From Chryseobacterium sp. S0630 (GTDB taxonomy: Bacteria > Bacteroidota > Bacteroidia > Flavobacteriales > Weeksellaceae): DNA of 64,000 nucleotides. This document shows positions 16,462 through 24,600 of the stretch, in pieces. The position numbers and the translations under genes were made by a program. The notes under the pieces were generated by a model that worked only from the letters and a program-made list of their open reading frames with translations, was not told the origin of the DNA and did not search any database. Position 1 is the first letter of the stretch; the number at the start of each line of letters is the position of its first letter. The stretch is taken from positions 89,806 to 153,805 of the forward strand of contig NZ_JAMZGF010000005.1 of NCBI RefSeq assembly GCF_024158915.1, read 5' to 3'.

Positions 16462-17061
16462 ATGAACTTTTTAGACCAAATGAAAAACAGGTATACTGTA
16501 AAAAAGTATAACCCACAGGGAAAAATCAGTGAAGAACAAATTGCAACACTTCAGGAGATTTTAAATTTAAGTCCTTCATCCATTAACAGCCAGCCATGGA
16601 ATTTTATCTTTGTGAATGATCCGGAACTGAAAAGGCAATTAGGGGAGAAGTCTTATTTCAATAAAGAAAAAGTGTTGGACAGCAGCCATATTATTGTCTT
16701 TCAGGTGATCAAAAATATAGAAAACTTTGAAAAGCAAATTGAAGAAAATCTTCCGGAAGGTTCTGTTAATTATTACCGGACTATGGTAAAACCTAAAGGA
16801 GAAGATGCCATAAAATCATGGCTTGGCCATCAGGTCTATTTATCATTAGGAGTACTTTTGTCTGCATGTGCAGCAATGGGAATAGATTCTACGCCAATGG
16901 AGGGAATTGAACCTGAAGGATATGACGCTGTTCTGAATAATGAAAAATATGAAACTTTATTTGCTGTAGCCATCGGGGAAAGAGATGAAGCAGATGCCAA
17001 TCAGCCTAAATTCAATCCTAAGAAAAGACTGGATGCTGAAAAGGTAATTGTGGAGGCATAA
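16462..17061 (+). CDS. nitroreductase family oxidoreductase
   Basis: A 199-residue FMN-dependent NAD(P)H oxidoreductase of the nitroreductase family (NfsB/YodC-like). SPSSINSQPWNFIFV (about 36-50) is the FMN-binding segment, and GHQVYLSLGVLLSACAAMGIDSTPMEG the dimer and flavin region near 130-155. Likely reduces quinones or nitro-compounds in the cytosol. Divergent from and likely controlled by the HxlR regulator, as for HypO/HypR or YodC/YodB in Bacillus (family knowledge). Confidence 0.92.
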   Translation: MNFLDQMKNRYTVKKYNPQGKISEEQIATLQEILNLSPSSINSQPWNFIFVNDPELKRQLGEKSYFNKEKVLDSSHIIVFQVIKNIENFEKQIEENLPEGSVNYYRTMVKPKGEDAIKSWLGHQVYLSLGVLLSACAAMGIDSTPMEGIEPEGYDAVLNNEKYETLFAVAIGERDEADANQPKFNPKKRLDAEKVIVEA

Positions 17062-17105
17062 TTTTAAACACGAATTTCACAAACTATTTCACAAAGAACA
17101 CAAAT

Positions 17106-17140
17106 AAAAAGTCTGCTTCAATAGAGAGGCAGACTTTTTT
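17106..17140. terminator. bidirectional intrinsic terminator
   Basis: AAAAAGTCTGC and GCAGACTTTTTT (17106-17116, 17129-17140) pair around a 12-base loop between convergent nitroreductase and murI genes. Confidence 0.85.
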
Positions 17141-17142
17141 AT

Positions 17143-17994
17143 TTATAATACTTTCAATTCTAAATCAATTGTTTTTCCGAAGAACTTCTTTGAAATTTTC
17201 TCGAAATTCTTGGTAATATCCGAAAGATAGAAATGATAATTCGGTTTTGAATTGTGATCATTTAGGAGGTTATACTTATCCAAAATGATCTTCAGGTGAT
17301 TGGCCACAATATTCGGAGAGTCTATTACACGTACTCTGTTTCCGTAGTACTGCTTGATTTCATCAATTAAAAGAGGATAATGAGTACAACCCAGAATCAA
17401 CGTTTCGATATTCTTTAATTTATTATTACTTAAATAATTATAAATAATAGCATGAGTAATCGGATGATTTTTAAAACCTTCTTCAATGGCAGGAACCAAT
17501 AATGGTGTTGCCAATTCGTCTACTTTGATCCATTTATTATGTTTTCGGATGCTCTTTTTGTAAAGCCCTGAATTCACAGTTGCTTTGGTAGCAATTACTC
17601 CTACATTATTATGGATTTCGTAAGAAACTTTTTCAGCAACAGGATTAATAACATCTATGACCGGAACTTTTCCTGCAACAGACTGCATGACCTCATTCAA
17701 AGCATTCGCAGTTGCCGTATTACAGGCAATAACAATGGCTTTGCAATTCTGCTCCAGCAGAAAATTGGTAATCTTTGTAGAATATTCAATAATCGCATCC
17801 TTGGATTTTTCTCCGTATGGAAGATGCTTTGTATCTCCAAAATAGATCAGATCTTCGTTAGGAAGAAGTCTTTTAATTTCTTTGGCAACGGTAAGACCTC
17901 CTACCCCGCTGTCGAAAATTCCGATAGGCTGGCTTGGTGAAAGATGTGAATAATCTTGTTTTTTCGTTTTCAAATGAGTTGAAATTTTATACAA
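17143..17994 (-). CDS. murI: glutamate racemase
   Basis: Makes D-glutamate for peptidoglycan. The 283-residue sequence has PIGIFDSGVGGLTVAKEI (phosphate-loop-like substrate site), YFGDTKHLPYG, the first catalytic Cys in IACNTATA and the second in LGCTHYPLL. The ATG start at 17994 gives a short unconserved N-terminus; a TTG at 17973 would begin at KTKKQDYSHL and is a possible alternative. Minus strand, 39 bases downstream of hemW's stop. Confidence 0.95.
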   Translation of the reverse strand: MYKISTHLKTKKQDYSHLSPSQPIGIFDSGVGGLTVAKEIKRLLPNEDLIYFGDTKHLPYGEKSKDAIIEYSTKITNFLLEQNCKAIVIACNTATANALNEVMQSVAGKVPVIDVINPVAEKVSYEIHNNVGVIATKATVNSGLYKKSIRKHNKWIKVDELATPLLVPAIEEGFKNHPITHAIIYNYLSNNKLKNIETLILGCTHYPLLIDEIKQYYGNRVRVIDSPNIVANHLKIILDKYNLLNDHNSKPNYHFYLSDITKNFEKISKKFFGKTIDLELKVL

Positions 17995-18033
17995 AAATAG
18001 TGAATTTTATGGCATCCTGTATACATCCAGCTA

Positions 18034-19158
18034 TTATACAATAAACAAATCCGAAGCAATTCCGTCTGCCATAAACCAATGTTTTTCAGGAATTTTTAAA
18101 TGATCGTTCTCTATGATCAAAATACCTTCCTCTATTTTAGATTTAGTTTCTCTCTGAAAGTGTTCTAACATTCTCTCTGAAAATTTAGTTTTTAAACTTT
18201 CCAGATCAACGCCCCAAATGGTACGCAAACCAATCATAATCATTTCATTAAACTGATCTTCCTGAGAAAGGATTTCTTCCTCTTTGGCAAGAAGTTTATC
18301 ATTCAGTTTTTTAATGTACTGCTGATTATTGGCTACATTCCAGCTTCTGACATCAAATCCGTTATAGGAATGTGCTGATGGTCCTATTCCAAGATATTCA
18401 TTGTATTTCCAATAGGCAGAATTGTGTCGTGAGTAGAAACCAGGTTTGGCAAAATTAGACACTTCGTAATGTTCAAAACCATTGTCTTTTAAAAAGTTGG
18501 AGAGATAATAGAATTCTTTGTTTTGCTCTTCTTCTTTGGGACTTTTTATTTTCCCTTTTGAAATCCAGTTTTCCAAAGCTGTTTTAGGCTCAACCGTCAA
18601 TGCATAAGATGAAATATGAGGAACTTCTAAAGCAATTGTCTTATTCAGGTTTTCTTTCCAGATTTCAAGATTGGAAGTGGGTGAACCATAGATCAGGTCA
18701 ATACTCAGGTTTTCAAAGCCAAAATCCTGTGCCCGTTTGATGGAACTTTCTGCTTCGGAAGCACTGTGAGCTCTGTTCATCAGTTTCAGATCTTCTTCAA
18801 AAAAGCTTTGAGTTCCAATAGAAAGTCGGTTTACAGGTGTTCCTACCAGTTGTTTTAAAAAGTTTTTATCCAAATCATCGGGATTGGCTTCCAGAGTGAC
18901 TTCAATATCTTTTTCAAAACTGAAATATTTCAGAACATCATCTATTAAAGAACGGATCTCATCCACTGAGAGAATAGAAGGAGTTCCACCTCCAAAATAC
19001 AGGGATTTCAGATTTTTATTCTGTAACTCATCTTTTCTTAATAGTATTTCAGTTTTCATGGCACGAAGCATTTCATCCTTGAAATTCAGGGATGTTGAAA
19101 AATGAAAGTTACAATAACTGCATTTTTGTTTACAGAACGGAATGTGAATATATATCAT
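18034..19158 (-). CDS. hemW: HemW-like radical SAM protein
   Basis: A 374-residue radical SAM enzyme of the HemN/HemW type. It starts MIYIHIPFCKQKCSYC, with the 4Fe-4S cysteines C9, C13 and C16 in CxxxCxxC, then FGGGTPS, LSIGTQSF and SSYALTVEP. It starts directly at IYIHIPFC without the longer N-terminus of HemN, as in HemW, a heme chaperone, rather than the oxidase itself. The ATG directly follows the T-run of a terminator-like hairpin (see findings). Confidence 0.92.
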   Translation of the reverse strand: MIYIHIPFCKQKCSYCNFHFSTSLNFKDEMLRAMKTEILLRKDELQNKNLKSLYFGGGTPSILSVDEIRSLIDDVLKYFSFEKDIEVTLEANPDDLDKNFLKQLVGTPVNRLSIGTQSFFEEDLKLMNRAHSASEAESSIKRAQDFGFENLSIDLIYGSPTSNLEIWKENLNKTIALEVPHISSYALTVEPKTALENWISKGKIKSPKEEEQNKEFYYLSNFLKDNGFEHYEVSNFAKPGFYSRHNSAYWKYNEYLGIGPSAHSYNGFDVRSWNVANNQQYIKKLNDKLLAKEEEILSQEDQFNEMIMIGLRTIWGVDLESLKTKFSERMLEHFQRETKSKIEEGILIIENDHLKIPEKHWFMADGIASDLFIV

Positions 19159-19164
19159 AAAAAA

Positions 19165-19194
19165 AGCTCTGAAAAATTTCAGAGCTCAAATTTA
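19165..19194 (-). terminator. terminator-like hairpin touching the hemW start
   Basis: GCTCTGAAA (19166-19174) pairs with TTTCAGAGC (19177-19185); on the minus strand seven T follow and run straight into the hemW ATG at 19158. It probably ends the porP-like gene. A TAAATTTG -7 box (19187-19194, minus) lies just upstream of the stem. Confidence 0.7.
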
Positions 19195-19209
19195 TTTAAA
19201 TTAAATTAA

Positions 19210-20160
19210 TTAGTATCTAAATCCTCTAGCATTAATGAAGTTGTCGAAGTTATACCCCAGACCAATCATGAAGCTGTTTCCTCCATAGCTCTGGATGTCA
19301 GACAATCCAAGGTTATAAGTAGCTCCGATCATGAATTTGTTGAATCTTACTTTTACAATTGGAGAGATACTCAGGTTCTGATTGTCAAATCTGTTCTGAA
19401 CCGTTCTGTAGCTTACCCCGAAAGAGAATGCGTTGATATCATTAGAGAATGTCGCCATCAAGTTCCAGTCGACCATTCTCGTTGAGTTTGTATTAAGGTT
19501 AATCAATGCTGAAGGTGCTAATGTAATGTTGTCAGCAATGTTCCAGTTGTATCCTAAATTTAAGAAGAATTTAATTGGAGAAGGCTCGTAGTTGTTTACG
19601 ATAGAAGCATCATTACTTAATGCGATATCATTTACGGAAACACCCCCGAATAAACCTCTGTAGGTAGCAGCCAAACCGAAGTTTGCATATACCATAAAGA
19701 TATTACTTTCTTCACCTCTTAATAATGGGTCACCACCTTCTTCAGTATTGATTTTTGAATAATCAAAATTCATGTTATAGAAGTTAACACTTGTACCGAA
19801 AGAGAACTGGTCTTTTCTGTCTCCTTCACTACTCAGTGGAATAAAATATGAAGCACCAGCCGTGATACCACCCGCAGAGATCGGTCCGTTACTGTCTCTG
19901 AACACGGAAATACCAGCACCTACTCTATCAAAGATATTCGCATTCATCCCGATTGACTGAACATTGGGAGAATTACTGAATTTTGAAAATTGTTGTTGAT
20001 AATTGGCGTTGAGCTGTACGTAATCTGTTTTTCCGTATTGAGCTGGGTTGAACAGGAACTCACCATCCAAAAGATATTGCTGATAGTATGGTAGTGATTC
20101 TTGTGCTTTGTATGCATTTGACAAAAGAGCTAAACATACGATAGCATATAGTTTTCTCAT
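19210..20160 (-). CDS. PorP/SprF-family type IX secretion membrane protein
   Basis: A 316-residue outer-membrane protein. A signal peptide ends near NAYKAQ; the mature sequence begins ESLPYYQQYLLDGEFLFNPAQYG, the hallmark opening of the PorP/SprF family, followed by repeated beta-strands and a C-terminal aromatic-ended strand. These proteins partner with T9SS-secreted substrates, such as gliding adhesins. Start ATG 20160 is chosen over 20178 because it begins directly at the signal peptide. It is not part of the core porKLMN operon here, so it may serve a particular substrate. Confidence 0.88.
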   Translation of the reverse strand: MRKLYAIVCLALLSNAYKAQESLPYYQQYLLDGEFLFNPAQYGKTDYVQLNANYQQQFSKFSNSPNVQSIGMNANIFDRVGAGISVFRDSNGPISAGGITAGASYFIPLSSEGDRKDQFSFGTSVNFYNMNFDYSKINTEEGGDPLLRGEESNIFMVYANFGLAATYRGLFGGVSVNDIALSNDASIVNNYEPSPIKFFLNLGYNWNIADNITLAPSALINLNTNSTRMVDWNLMATFSNDINAFSFGVSYRTVQNRFDNQNLSISPIVKVRFNKFMIGATYNLGLSDIQSYGGNSFMIGLGYNFDNFINARGFRY

Positions 20161-20211
20161 AACAAATCTTGATTTCAATTCAACAAATATAAAAAAAATC
20201 TCAATATATTT

Positions 20212-21285
20212 TTAGTTTTCTAAATAATTTCTCCATTTTTTTACAGCATCCGCCATATCTTTGGGCATTGGGCTCTCAAAATATAATTCCTTTTTTGTTG
20301 TTGGGTGTATAAATCCAAGGGTATGTGCATGAAGAGCATGTCTTGGCAAAATTTCAAAAACATTTTTAATAAATTGCTTGTATTTTGGAAGATTTACCCC
20401 TCTTAAAGGCGTATGTCCTTCATATCTTTCATCATTAAACAAAGTATGCCCTATATGTCTGAAATGCGCCCTGATCTGATGCGTTCTTCCCGTTTCAAGC
20501 TTACATTCCACCCAGGTCATATACTTGAATCTTTCGAGCACCTTATAATGGGTCACTGCGTGTTTTCCCTGGCTGCCATCTTCATAAACAGACATCTGCA
20601 TTCTGTTTTTAGGATGTCTTCCGATATGGCCTCTGATTGTCCCCTCTTCATCCTGCATATTTCCCCATACAAAAGCCCAATACAGTCTTTTCGTAGTTCG
20701 GTTAAAGAATTGTTTTGCCAGGAAGCTTAATGCATATTCATTCTTGGCAATCACCAACAGTCCGGAGGTATCTTTATCAATTCTGTGAACAAGCCCTACT
20801 CTGTCAAGATCGGATTTCTCACCATTCTTCTCAAAATGGAAGGCCAGTGCATTCACCAATGTTCCGTCCCAGTTTCCAAATCCTGGGTGTACCACCATTC
20901 CCGCTTCTTTATCCACTACAACAAGGTCATCATCTTCATAAATGATATTTACAGGAATATCCTGCGGAATAATAACATTTTCTCTCGGAGGATGGGTAAG
21001 CAGTACAGAGATCTGATCTCCCGGTTTTACACGGTAATTCTGCTTCACCGCCGTTCCGTTCACTATCACATTTCCGGCTCTGCAGGTCTGTGAAATTTTA
21101 TTCCTTGAAGAATTCTGTCTGTAAATTAAAAGGAACTTATCAATTCTTAATGGTTCCTGCTTGCTGTCAACAGTGATATTAAGATGTTCATACAAACCTT
21201 TATTTTCCTCGTCAATATCGATGTTCTCAATACTGTTGGAATCTAATAATTCTTCATCTAAAAAATCGTCGTTATCTTCTGACAT
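20212..21285 (-). CDS. rluD: RluD-type pseudouridine synthase
   Basis: Isomerises uridines of 23S rRNA helix 69 in the RluA/RluD family. 357 residues: an acidic start (MSEDNDDFLDEELL), an S4 domain (RIDKFLLIYRQNSSRNKISQ, about 50-110), then the catalytic motif GLVHRIDKDTSGLLVIAK with the active-site Asp, and GRTHQIRAHF. Start ATG 21285 (MSEDND) is chosen over 21306. Located between a PASTA protein gene and the porP-like gene on the minus strand. Confidence 0.93.
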   Translation of the reverse strand: MSEDNDDFLDEELLDSNSIENIDIDEENKGLYEHLNITVDSKQEPLRIDKFLLIYRQNSSRNKISQTCRAGNVIVNGTAVKQNYRVKPGDQISVLLTHPPRENVIIPQDIPVNIIYEDDDLVVVDKEAGMVVHPGFGNWDGTLVNALAFHFEKNGEKSDLDRVGLVHRIDKDTSGLLVIAKNEYALSFLAKQFFNRTTKRLYWAFVWGNMQDEEGTIRGHIGRHPKNRMQMSVYEDGSQGKHAVTHYKVLERFKYMTWVECKLETGRTHQIRAHFRHIGHTLFNDERYEGHTPLRGVNLPKYKQFIKNVFEILPRHALHAHTLGFIHPTTKKELYFESPMPKDMADAVKKWRNYLEN

Positions 21286-21307
21286 TGTTTTATATTTTTT
21301 ACACAAA

Positions 21308-21335
21308 AGGCTTCAACATTTTATAGTTGAAGCCT
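21308..21335 (-). terminator. terminator of the PASTA gene
   Basis: AGGCTTCAAC (21308-21317) pairs perfectly with GTTGAAGCCT (21326-21335); on the minus strand TTTTG follows. Confidence 0.75.
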
Positions 21336-21358
21336 GTATTTTTGATATTAGTCTGATC

Positions 21359-22456
21359 TTATTCTACGACAACCTTCTTAGCTTTTGGCTTTTGAGCAGG
21401 CTGTTGTGTTGTTGTTGCTGTGGCAGGTTTAGCTGTACTTCCAGCTGTATGAGTACCGTTCCCTGCAGATGTTTTAGGTTTTTCAACAGTTGCAGCAGCT
21501 GGTTTAGCTGCTGTAGTCTGAGTTTTAGGGGTCTCTGTCTTCGGAACTTCCGGTTTTGGAGTTTCTCTTTTAGGAGCTGGAGCGGGTACTACCGGAGCAT
21601 CATAACTTGGCTCACTATGCACTTCTTCATATCGTACCGGAGGAAGTGAAGTATCCACTTTCATACGATAAATAGAATTCAACTGCTCTACTTTTGCTCT
21701 TAATTCTGCCGGAGTTTTCTTACTTGCCCAAAGGTCAATCTGCATTCCCTGATCACGAACATCTCCGGAAGCCGGATCCTGATAATAAATAATATCAGAT
21801 TCATCTTTACTTCCATCTTCATGCTCTACCAGTCCTACTTCAAACATACTCTTGGCAATTACAACTCTTGCTTCTTTTACCGTAAGTCCTACAACATTCG
21901 GAATAGAAATATTTCTCATTGGCCCCGATCCTACCACAACATCAATCGTAGAGAATCTTGGTAAACGGGTACCTGGGTTCACAGCGTTTCCTTTATACAA
22001 TATTCTTAAAAGGGCATCTTTCTGAATACTAGGCTCATAAATCGTATCACCGATTTTAAGACCTACCTGATCCAATCTCTGGAATGCCAGTCCTGAATAT
22101 TTATTAATAACATTCGGCACCGCAATAGGAGCCCATGTTCTCGGATTTACTTTAAGCGTTACAGTTCTTCCGTCTTTTACACGGGAACCTGGCGCAGGAT
22201 ATACCTGCAATACCTGGAATGGTCTGTATTTCGGGTCGTAATTGGCACTGTCTACTTCATATTCCAGTCCTGTATCATCTAATATTTTAACGGCATCATG
22301 TACCGATTTATTTACAATATTGGGAACAGGAATTTCCTGACCGTGGTTAGTATGGTACTCCAACCAGCGAAATGTGAGCCATACCAGCCCAACGAAAACA
22401 CCGATGGCTACTACTAAATTCAGTAAAACTTTCCAATTGAAAAGTGATTTAAGCAT
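21359..22456 (-). CDS. membrane-anchored PASTA-domain protein
   Basis: A 365-residue protein with one N-terminal transmembrane segment (VLLNLVVAIGVFVGLVWL, about 9-28) and three extracytoplasmic PASTA domains starting at IPVPNIV, AVPNVIN and ISIPNVVG, about 70 residues each. The C-terminal 110 residues are a Pro/Thr/Lys/Ala-rich tail (VVPAPAPKRETPKPEV), ending in a basic stretch. PASTA domains bind peptidoglycan or muropeptides in kinases and PBPs; here there is no kinase or transpeptidase domain. Start ATG 22456 is chosen over 22525 because the upstream stretch would add a second hydrophobic segment. Divergent from ddl. Confidence 0.85.
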   Translation of the reverse strand: MLKSLFNWKVLLNLVVAIGVFVGLVWLTFRWLEYHTNHGQEIPVPNIVNKSVHDAVKILDDTGLEYEVDSANYDPKYRPFQVLQVYPAPGSRVKDGRTVTLKVNPRTWAPIAVPNVINKYSGLAFQRLDQVGLKIGDTIYEPSIQKDALLRILYKGNAVNPGTRLPRFSTIDVVVGSGPMRNISIPNVVGLTVKEARVVIAKSMFEVGLVEHEDGSKDESDIIYYQDPASGDVRDQGMQIDLWASKKTPAELRAKVEQLNSIYRMKVDTSLPPVRYEEVHSEPSYDAPVVPAPAPKRETPKPEVPKTETPKTQTTAAKPAAATVEKPKTSAGNGTHTAGSTAKPATATTTQQPAQKPKAKKVVVE

Positions 22457-22582
22457 ACTTAAAAATACTTTAATTATAACCGCAAATATAGCTAATAATT
22501 TTAGAATGGACTTTTTATTTAACACAATTCATTTTTGATTTTAAAATTTGCCGATTTCCCATATTGCATTGCATAAAATGAT

Positions 22583-22590
22583 TAAATTTG
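22583..22590 (+). promoter_or_regulatory. -7 box of ddl (TAAATTTG)
   Basis: TAAATTTG, 16 bases before ATG 22607. A TTG at 22564-22566 is a possible -33. Confidence 0.45.
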
Positions 22591-22606
22591 CCTTAATTGA
22601 TACTAT

Positions 22607-23596
22607 ATGGTTATGAATAAAAAAAGTGTTGCCGTAGTGATGGGAGGCTATTCTGATGAATACGTCGTTTCTTTAAAAAGCGGACAATTGATTTATGATT
22701 CTCTGGACAGAAATCTCTATGACGTATATAAAGTAGTAGTCCTTAAAGATGAATGGTATTTTTTAGGTGAAAATGATAAAAAACATGCCATCAACAGAGG
22801 TGATTTTTCTGTGACTTTAGATAATGGTGAAACCTTAAAATTTGATGCCTGCTTCAATATTATCCACGGAACTCCGGGAGAAAATGGAATTCTTCAGGCA
22901 TACTGGGATGCAATCGGCCAAAAATATACAGGTTGTGATTTTTACCAGAGTGCACTTACTTTCAATAAAAAAGACACTCTTGCTGTATTATCAAAATACG
23001 GAATTCCTTCCGCAAAAAGTATTTATTTAAGAAAAGGCGAAGACATCAATGTAGATGAAATTGTATCAGAGCTTAACCTTCCCCTGTTTGTAAAACCAAA
23101 CCAATCCGGATCTTCTCTGGGAATTTCCAAAGTAAAAGAAAAATCTGAATTGATTGCTGCTACTGAAATTGCCTTCAAAGAAGATAATGAAATCCTGATC
23201 GAAAGTTTCCTGGATGGAATGGAAGTTTCTGTGGGAGTTATTGATTTTAAAGGAGAAACTATTGTATTAGGGATTACGGAAATTGTTCCTACCAATGAGT
23301 TCTTCGATTATGAAGCGAAGTATGAAGGTGCTTCTGAAGAAATTACGCCTGCAAGAATTGATGAAGAAACTACAAAAAGAGTGGAAGAAATTGCCAAAAG
23401 AGCTTACAATTCATTAGGAATGAGTGGTTTTTCAAGAAGTGAATATATTCTGATGAACGGAATTCCTTACATGCTGGAAATGAATACCAACCCAGGATTC
23501 TCTCCTGCCAGTATTCTTCCTCAGCAGGCAAGACATTATGGAATTTCCATCATGGATCTTTGTGGAAATGAAGTAGAAAAAGCACTTAATAAGTAA
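22607..23596 (+). CDS. ddl: D-alanine--D-alanine ligase
   Basis: ATP-grasp ligase that makes the D-Ala-D-Ala dipeptide for peptidoglycan. 329 residues: N-terminal VAVVMGGYSDEYVVSLKSG with the Glu/Ser of the D-Ala site, FNIIHGTPGENG, LPLFVKPNQSGSSLGISKV (ATP-grasp), and GIPYMLEMNTNPGFSP with the Mg ligands near the end. Either ATG 22607 or ATG 22613 could be the start. Together with murI and the PASTA protein it makes a small cell-wall neighbourhood. Confidence 0.96.
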   Translation: MVMNKKSVAVVMGGYSDEYVVSLKSGQLIYDSLDRNLYDVYKVVVLKDEWYFLGENDKKHAINRGDFSVTLDNGETLKFDACFNIIHGTPGENGILQAYWDAIGQKYTGCDFYQSALTFNKKDTLAVLSKYGIPSAKSIYLRKGEDINVDEIVSELNLPLFVKPNQSGSSLGISKVKEKSELIAATEIAFKEDNEILIESFLDGMEVSVGVIDFKGETIVLGITEIVPTNEFFDYEAKYEGASEEITPARIDEETTKRVEEIAKRAYNSLGMSGFSRSEYILMNGIPYMLEMNTNPGFSPASILPQQARHYGISIMDLCGNEVEKALNK

Positions 23597-23603
23597 ATAT
23601 AGA

Positions 23604-23638
23604 AGTTAGAAATTAGAGGTTAGAAGTTAGAAATAATA
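23604..23638 (+). repeat. period-7 array (RGTTAGA unit)
   Basis: Five 7-base units, AGTTAGA, AATTAGA, GGTTAGA, AGTTAGA, AATAATA, begin 8 bases after the ddl stop. A weaker 7-base register of the AACTCAT type may continue to about 23686, just before coaD. Confidence 0.65.
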
Positions 23639-23691
23639 AATACATAGCTTTTAACTCATAATACACTACTCAAAATCATAACTCGTACAAC

Positions 23692-24156
23692 ATGAAAATT
23701 GCTGTTTTTCCAGGGTCTTTTGACCCGATTACACTAGGACATTACGACATTATAGAAAGAGCGGCACCGCTATTTGATAAATTAATCATCGCTATCGGGC
23801 AGAACTCTCAGAAAAAATATATGTTCCCTCTTGAAAAAAGAATGGAATTTATTCAGAACTCTGTAGCAGAATTTCCCAATGTGGAAGTAGACTCCTTCGA
23901 AGGCTTAACGGTAGATTACTGTTTTGAAAAAAATGCACAGTATATCATCAGAGGATTAAGAAACCCGGCTGATTTTGAATTTGAAAAAGCAATTGCCCAT
24001 ACCAACAGAACTTTAGCTCACAAAAAACTGGAAACCGTATTCTTACTGACTTCTTCAGGAAAATCTTTCATCAGCAGCAGCATTGTAAGGGAAGTTATTA
24101 ACCACGGCGGCGAATATGAACTGATGGTTCCGGACTCTGTGAGAGTGGAAAGATAA
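23692..24156 (+). CDS. coaD: pantetheine-phosphate adenylyltransferase
   Basis: Transfers AMP to 4'-phosphopantetheine in coenzyme A synthesis. 154 residues beginning MKIAVFPGSFDPITLGHYDII with the (H/T)xGH nucleotidyltransferase motif, RGLRNPADFEFEKAIAHTNR, and SSSIVREVINHGG as the ISSTxVR-like end. The length is normal. Downstream is a four-helix-bundle gene flanked by 7-base arrays. Confidence 0.96.
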   Translation: MKIAVFPGSFDPITLGHYDIIERAAPLFDKLIIAIGQNSQKKYMFPLEKRMEFIQNSVAEFPNVEVDSFEGLTVDYCFEKNAQYIIRGLRNPADFEFEKAIAHTNRTLAHKKLETVFLLTSSGKSFISSSIVREVINHGGEYELMVPDSVRVER

Positions 24157-24158
24157 AT

Positions 24159-24188
24159 ATAAGTAATGAGCAATAAGTAATGAGTAAT
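24159..24188 (-). repeat. period-7 array, left flank of the four-helix-bundle gene
   Basis: On the minus strand the units read ATTACTC, ATTACTT, ATTGCTC, ATTACTT. It begins 2 bases after the coaD stop and contains the start codon of the next gene. Its inverted partner is at 24566-24588. Confidence 0.8.
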
Positions 24189-24551
24189 TTTGATAGGGTA
24201 GATTTTAACCAAATTTTCCGGGAAAGAACCAAAAACTTTTCTATTGCTATCATTAAAACTCTTTCTTCATTACCTTTTTCGGATGACATTTCAATAATTA
24301 GAAAACAAATTATCAGATCTTCAACTTCTGTGGCAGCCAATTACAGAGCGGTATCCAGAGCAAGATCGGAGAAAGAGAAATCTGCTAAAATATGCATCGT
24401 AGTCGAAGAAATTGATGAAACTCAACTTTGGCTTGAAATTATTGAAGAATTAGAATATGTAAGTCCGGAAAAAATTTTACATTTAAAAACAGAATGTGAA
24501 GAACTTGTAAAAGTTATGACTACCTATAAGTTTAAATTATCTCAAATTTAA
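24180..24551 (+). CDS. four-helix-bundle protein (S23/IVP, TIGR02436-like)
   Basis: A 123-residue cytosolic protein of the family encoded inside 23S rRNA intervening sequences and also as free genes. Family features: ISIIRKQIIRSSTSVAANYR with the S-x-S-V-A-A-N-Y-R signature (about 38-57), ARSEKEKSAK and VVEEIDETQLWLEII (74-88). The function of the family is unknown. The start ATG (24180) and the codons for Ser-Asn come from the flanking 7-base array; no later Met is suitable. It separates coaD from the channel gene and looks like an inserted unit. Confidence 0.88.
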   Translation: MSNFDRVDFNQIFRERTKNFSIAIIKTLSSLPFSDDISIIRKQIIRSSTSVAANYRAVSRARSEKEKSAKICIVVEEIDETQLWLEIIEELEYVSPEKILHLKTECEELVKVMTTYKFKLSQI

Positions 24552-24565
24552 ATGGCATAATTTTT

Positions 24566-24588
24566 ATTACTCATTGCTCATTACTTAT
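24566..24588 (+). repeat. period-7 array, right flank of the four-helix-bundle gene
   Basis: Units ATTACTC, ATTGCTC, ATTACTT plus AT, in inverted orientation to 24159-24188; 16 bases (24573-24588) match exactly between the flanks. All 23 bases recur exactly at 63835-63857. Confidence 0.85.
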
Positions 24589-24600
24589 CATTCATAATAT

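Noticed and set aside
22457..22525. Upstream start for the PASTA protein
   Set aside because: It would add a second hydrophobic helix in front of the anchor; ATG 22456 gives a normal single-span protein.
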